DNA of 64,000 nt from an uncultured Eubacteriales bacterium (lineage in GTDB: Bacteria; Bacillota; Clostridia; Oscillospirales; Oscillospiraceae): assembly GCA_900544765.1 (NCBI GenBank), contig UQWI01000002.1:124001-188000 (forward strand). Reading direction: 5' to 3'. Position 1 is the first letter of the stretch, and each line of letters starts with the position of its first letter. The position numbers and the translations under genes were made by a program. This document shows positions 57,930 through 64,000 of the stretch, one piece after another. The notes under the pieces were generated by a model that saw only the letters and a list, made by a program, of their open reading frames with translations, did not search any database and was not told where the DNA came from.

Positions 57930-58697
57930 TTATTCGTTGGGGACGATTGCGAAGCACCTGGCGGGGAAGCCGACGCCGTCGCGCAGCTTCGGGAAGGAGC
58001 ATACTATGATGCCTCCTACGGGCGGGCACTGGTCGAGGTTGCGCATGACCTCTATCTGGAAGCGGTCGACGGCGAGTATGTACTGCTCGCCGGGGTAGGG
58101 GTAGGCGCCCTCCTTGGTGGTGACGGAGGCGGGGTCGGTGTCCGCGGGCTCGTGGCCGATGGCGCCGATGCTGCGGTTTTCGACGAGCCACTTTATGGCC
58201 TCGACGTCCCAGCCGGGGTAGTGGGGCTGTCCGTTTTCGTCGGGGTTGTCCAGGTTGGACTTCTTGTACCAGTCGCTGCGGAAGGCTACGAAGGCGCCTT
58301 CGGGGATGCGGCCGTACTGCTCCTCCCACTTCTGGATGTCCTCAACTTTGAGCATGAAATCGGGGTTGGCGGCGCACTCGGCGCTCTTGTCTATCACGAC
58401 GAGGGGGAATACCAGCTCGTTTACGCCTATCTCGGCCATTGTGCGGCCCTTCTCGTGGAAGTGGCGCGGGGCGTCGACGTGGGTGCCGTACTGGCTGGCC
58501 ACGCTGTACTGGATGCAGCGCATGGGGGCCATCATGTCATCCGGCGTACCGGGCATGTAGTCGAAGAGCAGCGTGCCTTCGAGCGGCTTGAAGCCATACC
58601 AGTGCGGGGTTTCGGGGCTGAGCTCATGGGTGAGGTCGACCCACCTGTACTTGTCGCTCTTTAGCTCGCTGAGAGTGTTCCACAGTGTCGTGTTCAT
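57930..58697 (-). CDS. cyclase-family metal-dependent hydrolase (kynurenine formamidase-like)
   Basis: 255-aa protein of the cyclase/KynB-like superfamily. The metal motif QYGTHVDAPRHFH (about 80-92) and DLTHELSPETPHW at the N-terminus are diagnostic. Members hydrolyse N-formylkynurenine, isatin or related amides. ATG 58697 follows GGAGG; the preceding 11 in-frame residues are leader. It is downstream of the type I toxin gene on the same strand, with that gene's terminator between. No kynurenine genes are nearby, so substrate is open. Confidence 0.85.
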   Translation of the reverse strand: MNTTLWNTLSELKSDKYRWVDLTHELSPETPHWYGFKPLEGTLLFDYMPGTPDDMMAPMRCIQYSVASQYGTHVDAPRHFHEKGRTMAEIGVNELVFPLVVIDKSAECAANPDFMLKVEDIQKWEEQYGRIPEGAFVAFRSDWYKKSNLDNPDENGQPHYPGWDVEAIKWLVENRSIGAIGHEPADTDPASVTTKEGAYPYPGEQYILAVDRFQIEVMRNLDQCPPVGGIIVCSFPKLRDGVGFPARCFAIVPNE

Positions 58698-58741
58698 GAT
58701 TTCTTCCTCCAATATCCGTATATTTCCCAATCTTTCCGCGC

Positions 58742-58770
58742 TTGACGCAGGAAAGGGCGGGTGCTATAAT
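58742..58770 (+). promoter_or_regulatory. promoter of the antisense (antitoxin) RNA
   Basis: TTGACG (58742-58747), 17-nt spacer, perfect TATAAT (58765-58770). No CDS lies downstream on this strand; it reads against the toxin gene. Confidence 0.8.
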
Positions 58771-58818
58771 AAAAGCAAGAGGGGCGCTTACCCGTGGCAC
58801 CGGGTAACGGCTCTTCCT
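58768..58818 (-). terminator. terminator of the toxin mRNA
   Basis: On the minus strand a hairpin centred on TTACCCG-GTGCCA-CGGGTAA, extended by imperfect GC pairs, precedes CTTTTATTAT. Confidence 0.65.
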
Positions 58819-58880
58819 CGAAAGATTTGTAACCTGAAGAAATGGCCGTTCTCTTTGCTGGGGGGCGGTTATTTCTTTGT
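58777..58880 (+). ncRNA. antisense RNA, candidate type I antitoxin
   Basis: Predicted RNA of about 105 nt from the promoter at 58742-58770 to the hairpin AAGAAATGGCCG / CGGTTATTTCTT (58837-58848 and 58866-58877) and the following T-rich bases. It is fully complementary to the 3' part of the toxin mRNA, including the stop codon and the mRNA terminator hairpin, as in RatA or SR4-type antitoxins. Ends are estimates. Confidence 0.7.
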
Positions 58881-58949
58881 TACCGTAATAACTCCGAAGA
58901 TAACAACGGCTATCAGGTTAAAGAGCATAATCGTCTCTTGCACCGTCAT
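58869..58949 (-). CDS. 26-aa hydrophobic peptide, candidate type I toxin
   Basis: The ORF reads MTVQETIMLFNLIAVVIF followed by GVITVTKK: one membrane-spanning segment ending in two lysines, as in the small holin-like toxins of Bacillota (BsrG/TxpA-like, which also open M-x-x-x-E). The start has an exceptionally strong site AAAGGAGGTGA, and that site is itself paired in a hairpin CCTCC-TTACATAAA-GGAGG in the mRNA, a common device to keep such toxins poorly translated. Promoter at 59004-59032; convergent antisense RNA over its 3' end. Too short for usual gene finders. Toxicity is inferred. Confidence 0.75.
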   Translation of the reverse strand: MTVQETIMLFNLIAVVIFGVITVTKK

Positions 58950-59003
58950 GTTGTCACCTCCTTTATGTAAGGAGGTCGAGACGTTCCCCTCTCGCTCGTG
59001 CGT

Positions 59004-59032
59004 ATTTTAGCACATCAAAGTGTGTTTGACAA
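59004..59032 (-). promoter_or_regulatory. promoter of the toxin mRNA
   Basis: Leftward TTGTCA (59032-59027), 17-nt spacer, TAAAAT (59009-59004); predicted mRNA of about 230 nt. Confidence 0.68.
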
Positions 59033-59038
59033 GAATTA

Positions 59039-59070
59039 GCGCCGCACCCCTTAATTGGAGTGCGGCGCTT
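59039..59070 (-). terminator. terminator of the SGNH/DUF4358-like operon
   Basis: 9-bp stem GCGCCGCAC / GTGCGGCGC with a 12-nt loop; modest T content after it on the minus strand. Confidence 0.65.
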
Positions 59071-59085
59071 GTCTTATTCCTCAAA

Positions 59086-59565
59086 TTATGCCTCAAAGCA
59101 GCCCTCGAAGGCGCTGCCTGCGGCGGTTTTTGCATCCTCGGAGAGGATGGCGTAAAAGACGTAATTGCCGGTGGTCCAGACCTTTGCGTTCTGGAGCTTC
59201 GGGAACTCATCGGGCAGGTATTCGGGCATCCAGGCGTCGAGGCGCAGCTGGAGATAGTCGTTTACCGCTGTGCTCAGGGCTTCGGTCTGGGCCTCGTCCG
59301 CGCCCTTGAAGAGCCCGAACTCGTCTATCGTAGTGCCGACGTTTGTGGCCATGACCAGGCACTGCTCATAGTCGCCGCTTGTGAGCTTGAACATGTTCTC
59401 GATGTAACTCGCGTCCATTTCGGCCATGCCGTCAGTGGGAACGGCGCCTTCAATGGCGGAGACCACGGAGTCAAAACCGGGATCGACCGTGTTCTCGCTG
59501 CCGCAGGCGGACAGCAGAGCCAGGCAGAGCGCGAGTAAAAGAAGCATTGCGGCGCGCTTTCTCAT
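59086..59565 (-). CDS. DUF4358-like lipoprotein
   Basis: 159-aa exported lipoprotein: signal peptide with lipobox LLSAC (Cys 21). The mature part has the DUF4358 look: DASYIENMFKLTSGDYEQCL, then a helical ADEAQTEALSTAVNDYLQLR and a final YVFYAILSEDAKTAAGSAFEG. Function of that family is unknown. It follows an SGNH lipoprotein gene by 68 bases and probably shares its transcript. Confidence 0.78.
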   Translation of the reverse strand: MRKRAAMLLLLALCLALLSACGSENTVDPGFDSVVSAIEGAVPTDGMAEMDASYIENMFKLTSGDYEQCLVMATNVGTTIDEFGLFKGADEAQTEALSTAVNDYLQLRLDAWMPEYLPDEFPKLQNAKVWTTGNYVFYAILSEDAKTAAGSAFEGCFEA

Positions 59566-59583
59566 AAGATCACCCTTTCACAA

Positions 59584-59609
59584 TGGGAGGCCCGCTTTCA
59601 CGAGCCTCC
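59584..59609 (-). terminator. weak hairpin between SGNH and DUF4358-like genes
   Basis: 7-bp stem GGGAGGC / GCCTCCC with a loop of about 11 nt and no T-run; partial terminator or mRNA stabiliser. Confidence 0.4.
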
Positions 59610-59633
59610 CGGTTCCGTGCGGTATTGCTGTGC

Positions 59634-60518
59634 TTACAGATAGGCGTGGGTGCGCAGATAGTTCAGGACCTCGGTGAAGCCCTGGGCGTTGAGGTGGATG
59701 TAGTCGCCGTTCTGCAAATCGTCGCGCAGCCAGCCCTCGGAGTCCTTGAGGACGGAGCAGGTGTCGGAGTAGCGCGTACCGGTCTCGGCGGCGACTTCCT
59801 TAATCCACTCGTTGGCGGCGTTTATCTTATCGTTGTTGATGCTGTCGAGCTGCGCATAGCTGCGGCCGACGGGGTAGATGCTGTTGCAGATTATCTTCGT
59901 GTTCGGGCTGGCCTGCTTCACGGCGTTGATGACGCCGGTGTAGCACTCCTTGAAGTAGTCCTCATCCATGGAGGCCACGCCGTTCACGCCGAGTGTGATG
60001 ACCAGATACTCGGGCTGCTTGAGCGCGGCGGCCTCGGCAATCGTAATCTCAGGGCCGTCGGGGGTCGGGCAGCGCACGGTGGCGGTGGCGTAATTGAATA
60101 GGGCCAGGGTGCCGCTGGTCGGGGTCCAGACCTGCTCACTCTCGAGCTCGCCGGTGAGCAGCGGGGCCTCATTGCTGTAATACCAGAGCCCGTAGGTGGT
60201 GCTGTCGCCGAGGAAGGTCAGGCGGTCTATGTAGGCCTGCCCGGCGTCGGCAGTCTCGCCCAGTACGACGCTGGTGGTTGTGGGCTCGGCTGTGTTGGGG
60301 TCGGTGGAAGCAGAGCCGGGATCGCCGGTCTCGCTGCCTGGTTCTACAGTACCCGTACCGCCGGCGGACTCAGTCGGAGCCGCGGGGGTGGTTATGGGCA
60401 CTTCGTCGCCGGTGCCGCAGCTGGAGAGTATAAGCGAGAGCAATACGGCCACGAGGCAGATGAGTATTCCGCCTGTCCAGAGTACAAATACCGATGATGA
60501 CTGTGTTTTGCGTTTCAA
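59634..60518 (-). CDS. SGNH/GDSL hydrolase lipoprotein
   Basis: 294-aa exported esterase-like protein. N-terminal hydrophobic segment ending LSSC (lipobox, Cys about 33), a Thr/Pro/Gly-rich linker (about 38-85), then the SGNH fold: block I FLGDSTTYGLW (nucleophile Ser), block III VITLGVNGVAS (Gly/Asn), block V GDYIHLNAQG (Asp-His). I chose TTG 60518 (MKRKTQSSS) after AGGAG; the longer frame lacks a site. It probably removes acyl or acetyl groups from cell-surface glycans; substrate unknown. Confidence 0.82.
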   Translation of the reverse strand: MKRKTQSSSVFVLWTGGILICLVAVLLSLILSSCGTGDEVPITTPAAPTESAGGTGTVEPGSETGDPGSASTDPNTAEPTTTSVVLGETADAGQAYIDRLTFLGDSTTYGLWYYSNEAPLLTGELESEQVWTPTSGTLALFNYATATVRCPTPDGPEITIAEAAALKQPEYLVITLGVNGVASMDEDYFKECYTGVINAVKQASPNTKIICNSIYPVGRSYAQLDSINNDKINAANEWIKEVAAETGTRYSDTCSVLKDSEGWLRDDLQNGDYIHLNAQGFTEVLNYLRTHAYL

Positions 60519-60618
60519 GATGGGTTCTCCTGGTTTCGCAGGGGCCAAAGCCCCGGGATTTGCCGAAGGGCGGATGTGCCGCCCCACGAAGGAGACGGCA
60601 CATCGGGTTATGAGGGGA

Positions 60619-62646
60619 TTATTCCTCGGCGTCCTTCTTGGCCTCGTCGATAATCTTCTGCTGCACGGCGGCGGGGGCCTCCGCGTAGCGGACGAACTCG
60701 AGCGTGAAGCTGCCGCGGCCCTGCGTCATGCTGCGCAGGTCGATGGCGTAGGAGCTCATCTCGGCCATCGGCACCTCGGCTTCGACGGTCTGCATGCCGC
60801 CCTCGGCGTTCATGCCCATGACCGTGCCGCGGCGCTTGGAGCTGATATCGCTCATGATATCGCCCATGTTGGCGTCGGGGATGGTGACCTTCAGCAGCCC
60901 TATCGGCTCTAGTATGACGGGGCTGGCGTTAATAAGTTCCTTATAAGCGAGAGAAGCCGCAGTCTTGAACGCCATTTCGCTCGAGTCGACGGGGTGGTAG
61001 CTGCCGTCGTAGAGGGTGGCCTTCAGGTAGACCATGGGGTAGCCGGCGAGGACGCCCTTGGTGCAGCACTCGCGCAGGCCCTTTTCGACCGCGGGGAAGA
61101 AGTTCTTCGGGACGCTGCCGCCGAAGACGTTCTCGGCGAAAATCATGTCCTCCTGCTCCTCCTGGGGCTCGAACTCTATCCAGACGTCGCCGAACTGGCC
61201 GTGGCCGCCGGACTGCTTCTTGTGACGGCCGTGGGCCTTGAGCGGCTTGCGAATCTTCTCGCGGTAGGCCACGCGGGCGGGGCTGAGCTCGACCTCGACG
61301 CCGAACTTGTTCTTCAGCTTGTTGCACAGCACGTCGAGCTGGATGTCGCCGGCGCCGGCGATGACCATCTGCTTGGTCTCGGCGTTGTTGGTGATGGTGA
61401 AGGAGCGGTCCTCGTCGTTGAGGCGGGTGAGGCCCTGAGCCACCTTGTCCTCCTGACCTTTCGTCTTGGGCGCGATAGCCATGGAGTAGCAGGGGGTGGC
61501 GAACTCGATGCCGGGGGCGGCCTCGACGGCCTTGGCGTCGCAGAGGGTGTCGGCGGTCTTGGTGTCGGAGAGCTTGCTCACCGCGCCGATGTCGCCGCAG
61601 GATATCTCCTGGACCTCGACGTTCTTCTTGCCCTGCATGAAGTAGATGTGGCCGAGCTTCTCCTGCGCGCCGGAGCGGGCGTTGGTCAGGGTCATGTCGG
61701 GGGTGACCTTGCCGGAGATGACCTTGAAGAGGCTGAACTTGCCGAACTGGTCGCTCATGGTCTTGTAGACGATGGCGCGGGCCGGGCCGGACTCGTTGAC
61801 AGGCTCGCCGCCCTCGTGCGGGGCGGGGAAGAAGTTCTTTATGGCGTCGAGCAGCTCGAGGGTACCCATGCCGGTGGAGGCGCTGCCGCAGAACACGGGG
61901 ACAATCTCACCCTCGGCAATGCCGGTGGTCAGGGCGCCGTATATCTCGTCGGCGGAGAGCTCCATGGTCTCGAGGTACTTCTCCATGAGCTCCTCGCTTG
62001 TGCCGGCGGCGTTCTCGGCGATCTCGTTGTAGAGCTCCTCAACGCGGTCGGCCATGCTGTCGGGGACGGGGCACTCGCTGCGCTTGCTGCCGTTGTACTT
62101 GTATGCCTTGCGGGCGACGATGTCGACAATGCCGACGGGCTTGCCGCCCTCGACGATGGGCGCGGCCATCGGGCTGACGCTTGGGCCGAACTTCTCGCGC
62201 AGGGCGTTCAGGGCCGTGAAGTAGTCGGCGTGCTCCTCGTCGAGCTTGGAGATATAGATGGCCTTGGGCAGGTTGGCGTCATTGAGGCTCTTCCAGGCCT
62301 TCTCGGCGCCGACGTTGACGCCGTCCTTGGCGGAGACGACTATGATGCCGGTGTCGGCGACGCGCAGGGCCTCGACAACCTCGCCGGCGAAGTCAAAATA
62401 ACCCGGGGTGTCCAGGATATTTATCTTGGTTTTCTGGTAGTCCGTGTACATCGTGGACAGGGAAATGCTTATCTGGCGGCGAATCTCCTCTGCGTCGAAG
62501 TCGGAGACGCTGTTACCGGAGGCGGTGCTGCCCATGCGGTCGGTGACGCCGGTCAGGAACAGGATGCTCTCCGCGAGGGTGCTCTTGCCATTGCCGCCGT
62601 GGCCGAGCAGAGCGATGTTGCGGATGTCTTTTGTTGCGTAGCTCAT
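60619..62646 (-). CDS. EF-G-like translation GTPase paralogue (FusA2 type)
   Basis: 675-aa protein with EF-G domain order (G, II, III, IV, V). G1 reads GHGGNGKST rather than AHIDAGKTT, switch I RRQISI rather than RGITI, G3 DTPGYFDF with Tyr in place of the catalytic His of DTPGH, and G4 SKLD rather than NKMD. Domain IV has HKKQSGGHGQFGDVWIEFEP and domain V ends near SMTQGRGSFTLEF. This matches the EF-G-like paralogue family of Clostridia, of unsettled role, not the canonical factor. ATG 62646 is spaced correctly from GAAGGAG. Confidence 0.9.
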   Translation of the reverse strand: MSYATKDIRNIALLGHGGNGKSTLAESILFLTGVTDRMGSTASGNSVSDFDAEEIRRQISISLSTMYTDYQKTKINILDTPGYFDFAGEVVEALRVADTGIIVVSAKDGVNVGAEKAWKSLNDANLPKAIYISKLDEEHADYFTALNALREKFGPSVSPMAAPIVEGGKPVGIVDIVARKAYKYNGSKRSECPVPDSMADRVEELYNEIAENAAGTSEELMEKYLETMELSADEIYGALTTGIAEGEIVPVFCGSASTGMGTLELLDAIKNFFPAPHEGGEPVNESGPARAIVYKTMSDQFGKFSLFKVISGKVTPDMTLTNARSGAQEKLGHIYFMQGKKNVEVQEISCGDIGAVSKLSDTKTADTLCDAKAVEAAPGIEFATPCYSMAIAPKTKGQEDKVAQGLTRLNDEDRSFTITNNAETKQMVIAGAGDIQLDVLCNKLKNKFGVEVELSPARVAYREKIRKPLKAHGRHKKQSGGHGQFGDVWIEFEPQEEQEDMIFAENVFGGSVPKNFFPAVEKGLRECCTKGVLAGYPMVYLKATLYDGSYHPVDSSEMAFKTAASLAYKELINASPVILEPIGLLKVTIPDANMGDIMSDISSKRRGTVMGMNAEGGMQTVEAEVPMAEMSSYAIDLRSMTQGRGSFTLEFVRYAEAPAAVQQKIIDEAKKDAEE

Positions 62647-62706
62647 GTGTGGGTTCACTCCTTCTTATATTTGAAACGTAACGTTTTCCCAAAAATCAAC
62701 CATCTA

Positions 62707-62735
62707 ATTATATAATACTTTGGCTGGTTTGGCAA
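62707..62735 (-). promoter_or_regulatory. promoter of the EF-G-like gene
   Basis: Leftward TTGCCA (62735-62730), 17-nt spacer, perfect TATAAT (62712-62707). Confidence 0.72.
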
Positions 62736-62808
62736 TAGCTAAAAAAGCAATCATTTTTATGCCGCGGCGGGCTGTGCAAAACGACAAACAGCGCGATTAT
62801 CCGTCACA

Positions 62809-63294
62809 TTAAGCCGCCGGAGACCATGTTAAGCCGTCTATGACAGACTCAAGCAATTCCCGCTCGTTCTCCGCGGAGAAGAGGCCCATGTCGTATTTTC
62901 GGCCGTCTATGTAGAGCTGGCCGCCGTCGGTGAGGACTATTCCGGCCGTGCCGCCGCCGCGCCTGTCCACGATGATTTGCAGTTGGCGCTCGCCCTCAAG
63001 GTCCCAATGCGCCTGACGGAAGGGCGTGAGCAGCGTGCGGTGAAATTTCACGTCACCGAGCCGTTCTCCCAGCTTCTCGAGCTCGGGCGAGCCGGGCGTC
63101 AGTACGGCCTCGTAGTTTTCGTTGGATATATTCCCATCCTCGACGCTCAGCCGGGTGTAAAAGGCTGAGACGCCGCTCTCGACGCCGTAGCGGGCCGAGA
63201 AGCTGAGCGGCCAGAACAGCCACAGCAGGAGAGCCGCGGCGATGACGGCTGCGGCTATGGCGATGCCGGCCTTGCGCTTTAACGAAGCGTCCAT
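62809..63294 (-). CDS. single-pass membrane protein of unknown function
   Basis: 161-aa protein: a short basic N-terminus (MDASLKRK), one membrane helix (about 9-33, IAIAAAVIAAALLLWLFWPL), then an extracytoplasmic soluble domain rich in beta-type segments (HWDLEGERQLQIIVDRRGGG). AAAGGGGAT precedes ATG 63294. Family not recognised. It follows the terminator of the preceding membrane-protein gene. Confidence 0.78.
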   Translation of the reverse strand: MDASLKRKAGIAIAAAVIAAALLLWLFWPLSFSARYGVESGVSAFYTRLSVEDGNISNENYEAVLTPGSPELEKLGERLGDVKFHRTLLTPFRQAHWDLEGERQLQIIVDRRGGGTAGIVLTDGGQLYIDGRKYDMGLFSAENERELLESVIDGLTWSPAA

Positions 63295-63308
63295 GCACGA
63301 TCCCCTTT

Positions 63309-63342
63309 CAAAAAAGCCCCCCAAGACGCGCTCGGGGGGCTG
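63309..63342 (-). terminator. terminator of the partial membrane-protein gene
   Basis: 8-bp stem AGCCCCCC / GGGGGGCT with an 11-nt loop, followed on the minus strand by T5. Confidence 0.88.
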
Positions 63343-63351
63343 AGTTGTGTG

Positions 63352-64000
63352 TCAATGCGCACCGGCTACGGACGCGACGACGCCGGGCAGGGTGAATACG
63401 GCCATGTAGGCCAGGAGCCAGGCCACGCTGAGCCCGGAGCCGAAGGCGTACAGGGCGAAGGCCAGCAGTACGCCGGAGACGGCGCAGACGAGGCTCAGCA
63501 CGGTGCCCAGCTGGGCGGATATGTAGCAGCGGCGGCCGCAGCCGGCGACCTCCATGTAAGCGCCCAGGCCTTCGCGGGCCATCAGGGCGCAGGCGCGGCT
63601 CTCGTCGGAGGGTGAGGCGCCGGAGACGGCGTAGCGCACGGCGTAAAGCGGGAAGTCGAAACCGTCGGTGGGGATACCGTACTTGCGGTGGAGCATGAGC
63701 GGGGTCACCAGGAAATCGCGCACGGCGAAAATAGGCGCGCGGCGGCTGCGCAGGCAGCTGACAAGCGCCTTGCCGACGCTGGGCACGGGGCTGTACTCAA
63801 TGTTGAAGATGCCGCTGAGCACCCCGCTGATGGCCACAAACACGGCGCTGCGGTCGGCGAGCTTCTGCGGGACCATTATGCCCATCAGGCGCATGAAGGC
63901 CGCGCTGCCGCACAGTACCTCCTCGCCCGCGATGAGGGCCGTCAGTCCGCCGCCCTCGTGGCAGCAGAAGTCCTCAACGCGGCGCATGGCGTAGCCGTTG
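63352..64000 (-). CDS. C-terminal part of a membrane protein (partial)
   Basis: The frame is open through the right window edge (NGYAMRRVEDFCCHEGGG), so the ATG at 63987 is probably internal. About 216 residues are visible. Segment GLTALIAGEEVLCGSAAFM followed by GIMVP faintly recalls the nucleotide-binding domain of P-type ATPases, but the following stretch (RSRRAPIFAVRDFLVTPLML) and two C-terminal membrane helices do not fit plainly. I do not recognise the family. A strong terminator follows the stop. Confidence 0.7.
   Translation of the reverse strand, partial: NGYAMRRVEDFCCHEGGGLTALIAGEEVLCGSAAFMRLMGIMVPQKLADRSAVFVAISGVLSGIFNIEYSPVPSVGKALVSCLRSRRAPIFAVRDFLVTPLMLHRKYGIPTDGFDFPLYAVRYAVSGASPSDESRACALMAREGLGAYMEVAGCGRRCYISAQLGTVLSLVCAVSGVLLAFALYAFGSGLSVAWLLAYMAVFTLPGVVASVAGAH

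Overview
The window is GC-rich (roughly 60% by eye), densely coded bacterial DNA. It suggests an anaerobic, sporulation-lineage member of the Bacillota/Clostridia, most like the Oscillospiraceae. The evidence is a perfect CIRCE element, a T-box ahead of cysES, a SAM-I riboswitch ahead of metK, AddAB instead of RecBCD, a PdaB-like deacetylase, indolepyruvate:ferredoxin oxidoreductase, HisZ-dependent short HisG, a Jag/KhpB gene after a YidC-like tail, and strong sigma-A promoters (TTGACA-17-TATAAT type). The assignment is by gene content only.

Layout. 1-3.7 kb: tail of a probable yidC, jag, acpP, then a MATE exporter behind a guanidine-IV (mepA)-like riboswitch and a frameshifted membrane/TPR-like pseudogene. 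3.7-11.5 kb: hflX, rpmE, a tiny lipoprotein ORF, pfkA, a DUF2798-like membrane protein, iorAB, and GntR and HxlR regulators. 11.6-17 kb: an FMN reductase, riboswitch-controlled metK, tRNA-Gln(CUG), a 146-nt tandem repeat, and a znuACB zinc uptake operon with an operator-like inverted repeat and a leader terminator. 17.2-24.3 kb: an amino-acid ABC transporter co-transcribed with an M20 amidohydrolase, CIRCE-hsp20, a PdaB-like deacetylase flanked by direct repeats, and an aminotransferase. 24.3-25.2 kb: a gene-free mosaic of three copies of one hairpin-bearing repeat, one of them inverted.

25.2-32.4 kb: hisZ-G-D-C-F-I(E), murI and an XRE/ImmA-type pair, all leftward. 32.5-44.2 kb: addBA, a 69-aa orphan protein, a PatB/MalY aminotransferase, a SPASM radical SAM protein with a perfect 18-bp palindrome upstream, and a second MATE exporter whose leader repeats the riboswitch core of the first. 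44.2-49 kb: cobA-hemD, a precorrin-2 dehydrogenase and an FecBCD-type iron/cobalamin transporter, apparently one operon. 49.1-52.6 kb: 99-nt tandem repeats, then glnA-asnB behind a terminator-containing leader. 52.8-58.7 kb: a MogA-like protein, T-box cysE-cysS, hisB-H-A (the rest of the histidine pathway) and a cyclase-family hydrolase. 58.7-59.05 kb: a compact locus with all the marks of a type I toxin-antitoxin, a 26-aa hydrophobic peptide plus a convergent antisense RNA. 59-64 kb: a DUF4358-like lipoprotein, an SGNH lipoprotein, an EF-G paralogue with altered GTPase motifs, and two membrane proteins, the last cut by the window edge.

The genes join into nitrogen and amino-acid assimilation (glnA-asnB, two his operons, cysES, iorAB, amino-acid ABC plus M20), metal homeostasis (Zn, Fe/siroheme) and toxic-compound export (two MATE genes sharing an RNA leader). 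The least ordinary items are the type I toxin-antitoxin locus, the paired MATE riboswitches, the glnA leader, the rSAM palindrome and the several unrelated intergenic repeat families.
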